Shown in pieces: positions 57,701 to 64,000 of a DNA stretch of 64,000 bases. This DNA is from Brachionus koreanus. Its lineage: Eukaryota > Rotifera > Eurotatoria > Ploima > Brachionidae. Under the pieces are notes generated by a model. That model was not told the DNA's origin. It saw only the letters and a program-made list of their open reading frames with translations, and searched no databases. The translations under genes and the position numbers were made by a program. Position 1 is the first letter of the stretch. Every line of letters starts with the position of its first letter. The DNA is taken from NCBI GenBank assembly GCA_016987375.1, contig PJRA01000198.1, positions 776,404 to 840,403 on the forward strand. Direction: 5' to 3'.

Positions 57701-60700
57701 AATTATATCAAGAAAAATAAATTTATATCTTATTAAGGTTTTTTTTTTTATAGAATGCAATGTAGAAGTCAATGGAACAATTGATAATAAAGGCTGTGAT
57801 AACAACACTGGTGATATCTTTCCTTGTAAGAAAAACGTCGAAGGTATTAGATGTGATAAATGCAAACAAGGGTTCTATGGTTTGTCGGACAGAAAAGAAG
57901 GCTGTTCTCCATGCAATTGTTCATTAGGATTTTCTTATCTGGATCCATGTGATACAATAACTGGCCAATGTAAGTGCAAACCAAATTTTAAAGGACAAAA
58001 CTGTGATCAAATAGAAGACGGATTTTTCTGTCCGAGCATTGATTATTTATTATACGAAGCCGAAGAGTCAATTTTTGTCAATAATTTAACTCATATAAAC
58101 AAAAAAGTAGATACCAATATATTTTGGACAGGCATTGGATATTTAAGATGTTTTGGAGGAGCTATTTTTAAATTCAAATTTACAAGTGGTATTAATTCAG
58201 CCATTTTTGATGTTTATCTTCGATATGCTTTAAAGCCTGGCCTTGACCAGATTCAAATCCGCATCACAGATTTAGGTCCTAAAGATGAACATGCTTCAAG
58301 TGTATCAAGCAAACGATGCCATGAATTAAAGCCAAGTCAAAATCAAATCGAACAAAAAATATCAAAAATAAGCATTTGTAAATTAATTTTTTATAATTTA
58401 TTTTTTTATTTTTACAATTTTTTTTTAAGATAAAACAAATGGTCTTTTGATTTCAAATTATTGCCTCGAAAAATATCATACCTATGAAATTGAAATAACC
58501 GTATTTAAAAAACTAAAGCACGCATCTTACAGTTCCGCTTCAGAAGCCCTATCTATTTTAATTGATTCTGTAAATAATTTAATAAAAATAATTATTTTTT
58601 TTCATAATTTAATTTAAGATAATTTTGATACCAAATTTTGATGTGATAAAAAATCAAATTGGTCTCAAAAATGAAGAATTTAAATTGGCCTTAAATTGTA
58701 AAGACAAATATTTGGATTTACCTATAGCTAAAAGTGATAGATGTGATAAATTGGTATGTCTAATGACATCTAATGTATTCGGTTTGTTACCTTGTCAATG
58801 TAAATTTTTAAAAAAAAATAAAAATTTAATGATCTCATTATGTTTTATTTAATAAAAGGCAATGCATCTGGATCAAACAAAATAAAGTGCGAGTTTTTTG
58901 GAGGACAATGCAACTGTAAGCCGCATGTAATGGGCCGTCAATGTGACAAATGTGATTCGGTTTCATGGGGCTTTTCAGATCGAGGATGTTTACGTTAGTT
59001 AATTTATTTTTAAAATATATTTTTTTTTTTAATTTTTTTTCATAAAGCTTGTAATTGTGATCCATTTGGCTCAATTAGTAATCAATGTGATTTGATAGAT
59101 GGACAGTGCGAATGTAAAGAAAATAATTATGGCAAATCATGTAAAGAGTGCCGAAAAGGATATTTCGATCCGCCTAATTGCCGCAAATGTGAATGTAATG
59201 GATTTAGCAATGAGTGCCAATCTGATGGTCAGTGTCTTAATTGTATGGAGAACACCGAAGGAAAAAATTGTGAAAGATGCAAAATTGGGTTTTACGGTTC
59301 ACCAAAAGACAGAATAGGATGCAAATCATGTAATTGTCCCGGAGTGAATGGAAATAACTTTGCTAATTCATGCAATTATGACTTTACAAACAAAACTTTG
59401 AGCTGCTATTGCCAAGAAGGGTATACTGGACCAAAATGTGATAAATGTGATAAATTTTATTTCGGAAATCCTTTGGATTTGAATGGAGAGTGTAAAAAAT
59501 GCAACTGTAATGGAAATATTGATGAAACAAATACAGAAATTTGTGATAGAAATTCTGGCAAGTGCCTAAATTGTTTGTATAATACAGATGGATTTAATTG
59601 TGATAAATGCCAAAATGGTTATTATGGAAACGCATTGAATCATGACTGCAAGCCTTGTCAATGCAATCCACTAGGAATAGTAAAAAATACTAGCTGTAAT
59701 TCTGAGTTTGGTTTTTGTGAGTGTTTGCCTAAAGTAATTGGAAAAAACTGTGATGAATGTGCCCAAAACTTTTGGAATCTTGAAAATGGAGCTGGCTGCA
59801 TTGAGTGCGATTGTGACACAACTGGAACTTTGTTTAATTCAACCCAATGTGATCAAAAAACCGGCCAATGTCCATGTGTGTCAGAAAGATCTGGTCGTCG
59901 CTGTGATCAATGTCCTTTTGGTCAATGGGGCAACCCTTTGACTGAATGCAAAAGTATTTATAATCTAAAATAAGAAAAAAATTATTTCAACTCATATTTC
60001 AAATAAATAGAATGCCAATGTTCCTCGGAGGGAAGTGTTAGTCAACAATGTGATAAAGTTACTGGTCAATGTAAATGCATATCTGGAGTAGTTGGCTACC
60101 ACTGTGATCAGTGTGACCGTGGAACTACTGGCAGTGCTCCTTTTTGTAAAAAATGTGGTGAATGCTTCGACAACTGAGACAAAACAATATTTAGCTTTAA
60201 TAGCTATTTAGAGAAATTGGAAAAGAAATCTTTTGATTTTACTATGAATCGCAATAAAACTAATCTAACCAGCTTTCAGAGCCAATATGAAAAAATGAGT
60301 CAAAAATTAGATGATTTGAATAAAGCTTTGAGTTTTAATTTATCAGATATCAAAATTAAAAAAATAAATTCAAGCTTAAATAGATTAAAGTAATCCAGAT
60401 TTATTTAAAATATAAGTTAAGTTTTTTTGACTTGTGATCAAAAAATAGGCATTGGGAATTTTGGTACAAAAAAAATAACTCTTTGTCTAAAGATCTAAAT
60501 TCTGCAAAGTGCTACATAAATTAAAAAATAATTAAAATAAAATTACTGACACATTTTGCTTATTTTTTGATCCTTAGAAAAAGAGTAATTTAAATTTGTA
60601 ATTTTACCAAGAGTTACAGTCACCAAGAAGCTTATTTTGATTTAAATTAAATTTATTTAATTTCTTTTTTAGATCAAAAATTGAAAAATATACAATTTTT

Positions 60701-62446
60701 GCTCAAGATCAGTCAGAAATTTATGCTCTTAATTCTAGTTACAATTTTTTATTCGATAATTATCAAGCCAAGCGAGCTCTAGTTGACTCCCATTTAAGAC
60801 AAGCCATAGACTTTAGAGAATCTTTTTTTCAAGGTAATTTAGCTAAAATTTAGCTGTTCATTTTTATTAATAAATACAATTGTTTTTAGGTGCAATTGAA
60901 TCTATTCAAATATCGGAAATTATATCAGAGCAAAGTTTCAATCAATCTAGGCAATTATATTTTCAGTTTGAACCATTTGTTCTTTCTCAATTGGAATTTT
61001 TTGGTGATTTTCTCACTAAAAATGCAAAAAATTACCACAAATTGATTGAAAATAGCAAAAATTTAAAAAATACATCTGAAATAATGCTTAGAAAGGTTGA
61101 AGCCAATATTTCTAGTTTAAATAAAGTGGTGAAGATCATTTATTTTTTTAATTAAAATCAGATTTAATCAAAATTAATTTGGAAACTTATTTTTATTTAA
61201 ATTTTCTATTTTTTTTAATCAATATTAGAATTACTTCGTTTAAATGGTGATACTTTATTTGATTTTTTTGCTAAATTTTAAATTTTGATTAAGTCCGATA
61301 AGATGTTTAATTGATTTTCTATTTTTGTGTGTGAAGATATGCGGGTCTAGTTCAAATAACTGCTCCGACCAATGTGGAGGCATTGGATGTGAAAATTGCG
61401 GCATTGGGTGTGAAAGCTTTGCCAACACTTATTTAGAATACAAAAATTTAAAAGACAAAATTAATCAGAGCTATGCCAAAAAGATCCATGAATTTAAAGA
61501 CATACTGGCACAGGCAAATTTGGACCGTCTTGGTTACAAAAGCTTTTACAATGATTTGGCATCTATAAAAACAAGTCTTGACAATGATCTAAATCAATAC
61601 GAATATAAAAAAATGTTTATTAAAAATTTTATTAATGAGATGTTTGATTTAAGCGATAGATATCAATCAAATATTCAAAAAATTCACAATTCAACAAACT
61701 TGATTATTCAATTTGATCATTCAATTTCAGAAGATGATTTTAATTCTATTATTGAAAAACTAAATGAGAAGCAATCGAATTTAAAAAAGGACTCCAAACT
61801 AGATAAAGTTAAACATGATTTGGACGGATACAAAAAACCTGACATTTTCAAATTAAATATTTCGGATAAAATAGCAAAATTAGTAGAAGAAAAAAATAAA
61901 GAATTAAATGAAACAGCTTTAAGTGTAGAAGAGACCGGGCGAAAATTATTGAGCGGAAAAAATTTTATTCATTATGAAGAAGAGATACAGTCTAAAATTA
62001 ATATGACTTTGGAATCTTTGAAATTGAAGCTTAGTACGGTTAGAAATAAAATCAGTCATTTGATGGACGCAAGACCAACTTTTAAAAAAGACATTAACGA
62101 TACTAAGATTAAGATTGAGATTAAAACAGGAAGTAATAATTTAATTTTGGTTAAAAATAAAATTCAAGAAATTGAAAAAAAGTTTAAAACGTTAATTGAA
62201 AAATTAAAATTATCCACAACTGATAAAATATTGTTTCATTGTATCAAACTAATGGATAAAATAATGACAAAGAGTTCGGAAATTGGCCACAAATATGAGA
62301 AAATAGAAAAATTGAAAATTTTGAATTTAAAACTAGAAGGCAAAATAGGAAGAGATAAATCGAAAATAAATTTTTTTAAAAAAAATGTCATGGCTATTAG
62401 ACAAAGATTTACTGTGGATAAATTTGGTAAAATTTTGTGTCAATAA
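54725..62446 (+). CDS. Laminin subunit beta, with one in-frame TGA
   Basis: Eleven exons join in phase: 54725-55982, 56034-56180, 57754-58377, 58430-58569, 58619-58799, 58859-58993, 59048-59953, 60011-60389, 60673-60833, 60890-61128, 61337-62446, about 1760 codons. The laminin N-terminal domain VI ([28 protein letters not shown]) leads into laminin EGF modules from [12 protein letters not shown]. Domain IV of the beta type begins [10 protein letters not shown] with [11 protein letters not shown], followed by more EGF modules, a coiled coil, the beta-specific Cys knot [13 protein letters not shown] (exon 11) and a second coil ending KILCQ with the C-terminal Cys. Laminin beta forms the basement-membrane trimer. 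The first in-frame ATG gives no signal peptide; the open frame runs upstream to a possible acceptor at 54629, so a 5' exon is missing. TGA 60175-60177 interrupts exon 8. Confidence 0.9.
56181..57753 (+). other. Laminin intron 2 (1573 bp) with AAGTCAAG repeats
   Basis: The flanking exons join in phase (CQ|K CNV). Two blocks, about 57225-57335 and 57615-57665, are rich in alternating GACTTGAG and CTCAAGTC motifs in both orientations and could be ends of a non-autonomous element. Near 56640-56780, matching inverted segments (AAATGTATCAGATGAT and ATCATCTGATACATTTTGC-like) form another imperfect palindrome. No exon is missed as far as I can see. Confidence 0.6.
60175..60177 (+). other. In-frame TGA at a conserved Trp codon of laminin beta
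   Basis: The reading is GECFDN-stop-DK where laminin beta chains have CF-x-x-W-D. Sequence before and after stays open and family-like, and the rest of the chain has no other defect. A single G-to-A change from TGG explains it. Confidence 0.9.
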
Positions 62447-62956
62447 TATTCAAACAGTCAATAAACAATAAACTTTTATTGTTTTGTCTTCTATTTTGTT
62501 CTGTTAAAATTAAATAAAATTTAAAAAAAAAATTAAAATTATTTTTCTATTTAAAAAAAATTAGGGAAAAAAAAATTATTTCTATATAGACAAAAAATAT
62601 TGTCTAATTCCTAAATTAAATTATTACACTACAATAATAATTTTTTTGAATTTTCTTTTGCAATTGCACATGATCTATGCGTACAACTTAAATTAAACCT
62701 TGTTTTTTATAACATTGAATTGGTCTTAAGTGATTTTCACATTTTTATGTGAGCATTTGAATCGTTTTCAAGCAGAATATACATTTGAAGCCTTTTTTCA
62801 ATTTTATCTCAACAATTTACATAATATTTTAATGTAATTTTACTTTTAATTTTTGAAAAAAAAATTTTCTTTTTTCGAAGAAAATTCTTTGTTTTTTTCA
62901 AATAAAAAAAATTAAAAGCTTTTTTTGTTTTGTTTGCTAGCTAACTGCATTCTCAA
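62447..62956. other. Intergenic between laminin beta and the SLC25 gene
   Basis: 510 bp of AT-rich sequence. AATAAA at about 62464-62469 lies just after the laminin stop and is a likely polyadenylation signal. No other feature is seen. Confidence 0.5.
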
Positions 62957-64000
62957 ATGTCACACAATGAAAAAAGAACCCATTGGGTTAAAGAGGGTGC
63001 AATAAGTTTTGGAACTGGGGTTCTTTACGGCCTTACAAATGTTGTAGTCGGACATGTAAGAGCATTGAATGTAAATTTTCTTTTATTTAATTTTGTTTTA
63101 AATAAATAGCCATTTGACACAATAAAAACAAAAATGCAGGCCCAAAAAGGCTACGAGAACATTTCTATGATTAAAACGTTTACCAAGGTATTTCAGAAAG
63201 AGGGCATTAAAGGTTTGTACAGGTAAATTGATCATGATTTATTTAAAAAAACACATTTTGATACATTCAAGTCTAGAGGTTGTGTTCCTCCGTTAATGGG
63301 CAGCGGAATCTATAGGTCAATTCAATTTTCTGCCTTTGAAGCTACTTACACTGCTCTGGACAATTCGTTTGGCAAACAACACGTGCCCTTAACTCATGGA
63401 ATTGAATTTCGAGTTATACTGGGCGGACTTATGGCTGGAACGGTTCGTGCTTTGGTTGAAACTCCACTTGAATATGCCAAAATAAAGCGGCAGACCGAAT
63501 CAAACTGGAAATTGAGAGATTCTTTTACAGTAATCTAAAGTTTACACATTTAAAAAAGCTAGTTGGAGATGAAATACTTTTAAGGGTCTAAGAATAACAT
63601 GGCTAAGATGTCAATTTTTGCTTCCGTCTTTTTTTATATTTTTAGATTCGTTTCGCAGACATCTGGACGGAGTTTTTAGGTAAAAATTTATAACCACTAA
63701 GCAAATGAATGATAAATGGTTTTAAGATCACCTTTTCTCGGACCATTTATAGGTAAAATAGTCTATGGTGGGTAAAAATAAGTTCTAGTTTATTTTCAGC
63801 TAGTGGTTGTGCATCAGTAATGGCATGGTGGATTGTGTGGCCTTTGGAGTACAGTTTTGAAAAATTAAAAAAAAAATTTTATATATTTTTAATTTAGAAT
63901 GATAAAATCCCAGGTTCAGGCAGGCTATCTCGAAGAAAAACACTTGACTGTTTATCAAAGGGTAAAATACATACTTAAAGAGAGGGGAGGATTTTTGGCT
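62957..64000 (+). CDS. Mitochondrial carrier family (SLC25) protein, 3' end outside window
   Basis: Seven exons join in phase: 62957-63055, 63110-63222, 63277-63529, 63585-63679, 63727-63752, 63800-63848 and 63898 onward past the edge. Three carrier signatures are visible: PFDTIKTKMQ in exon 2 with GLYRG, PLEYAKIKRQ in exon 3, and PLEMIKSQVQ across exons 6-7. Each follows a hydrophobic helix, so most of the three-repeat, six-helix fold is present and only the end of repeat 3 is missing. The substrate cannot be told from these motifs. Exon 5 is only 26 bp. The start ATG is the first in frame and gives MSHNEKRTHWVKEGAISFGT. Confidence 0.88.

Noticed and set aside
60175..60177. Selenocysteine at the laminin TGA
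   Set aside because: The position is an invariant Trp in the family, not Cys, so a TGG-to-TGA change or error is the simpler reading.
60158..60182. A tiny intron removing the laminin TGA
   Set aside because: The only GT...AG pair around it would be about 20 bp, too short to splice, and would delete conserved residues.
1..64000. CRISPR array, bacterial operon, tRNA or rRNA genes
   Set aside because: The sequence is eukaryotic with spliceosomal introns, and no tRNA-like or rRNA-like segment was recognised by eye. Faint tRNAs could be missed without a covariance search.

Overview
The window is AT-rich animal DNA with long intergenic stretches, many intron-less or few-intron genes and very short introns (mostly 41-61 bp). 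It reads as a small invertebrate; a monogonont rotifer is my best guess from base composition, gene compactness and intron style, but nothing seen here proves the phylum. Two runs of N (9100-9118, 23630-23765) show it is a draft assembly. Exon joins below were made by hand by matching GT/AG sites and reading phase.

Layout. 1-6699 (-): CAD, the multifunctional pyrimidine-synthesis protein, running off the left edge inside its dihydroorotase domain. 8479-9378: a complete non-autonomous hAT-type element with an 8-bp target duplication. 9754-11061 (+): RCL1, for 18S rRNA processing. 14131-22446 (+): a 14-exon secreted or GPI-anchored NIDO-AMOP-VWD-EGF protein (mucin-4 style), whose one long intron carries a duplicated piece of its own exon 4. 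22550-24225: retrotransposon debris. 24962-27862 (-): a tight same-strand trio, ASNSD1, UQCC2 and ACBD6, with gaps of 76 and 89 bp that look like an operon. 29306-31019 (-): a membrane GNAT acetyltransferase and EMC4. 31686-32571 (+): a coiled-coil protein with a Cys-rich CXC tail.

32785-38785 is the most unusual part. B4GALT7 and a stefin-type cystatin on the + strand are followed by an intact DDE transposase with a SWIM zinc finger, then by an inverted copy of the cystatin and the 3' part of B4GALT7. The two arms are about 1708 bp each (33207-34914 and 36976-38683) with no net indel between them, and the outer edge shows a patchwork junction. It is either a very recent palindromic rearrangement at a transposon or a fold-back assembly error.

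40457-42671 (+): shugoshin. 42672-46922: mobile-element graveyard with two kinds of decayed reverse transcriptase and a fold-back MITE with 8-bp target duplication. 46923-48158 (+): an unrecognised protein, possibly axonemal. 49508-49723: a piggyBac-like MITE flanked by TTAA. 50813-51883 (+): an RNF168-like RING ubiquitin ligase. 54725-62446 (+): laminin beta chain in 11 exons, with one in-frame TGA exactly at a conserved Trp. 62957-64000 (+): a mitochondrial SLC25 carrier cut by the right edge.

The genes are mostly housekeeping (pyrimidine synthesis, ribosome biogenesis, complex III assembly, ER membrane complex, proteoglycan linker synthesis, basement membrane, chromosome cohesion, DNA damage response) and share no single pathway. 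The novelty lies in the palindrome, the mobile elements, the operon-like trio and the laminin stop codon.
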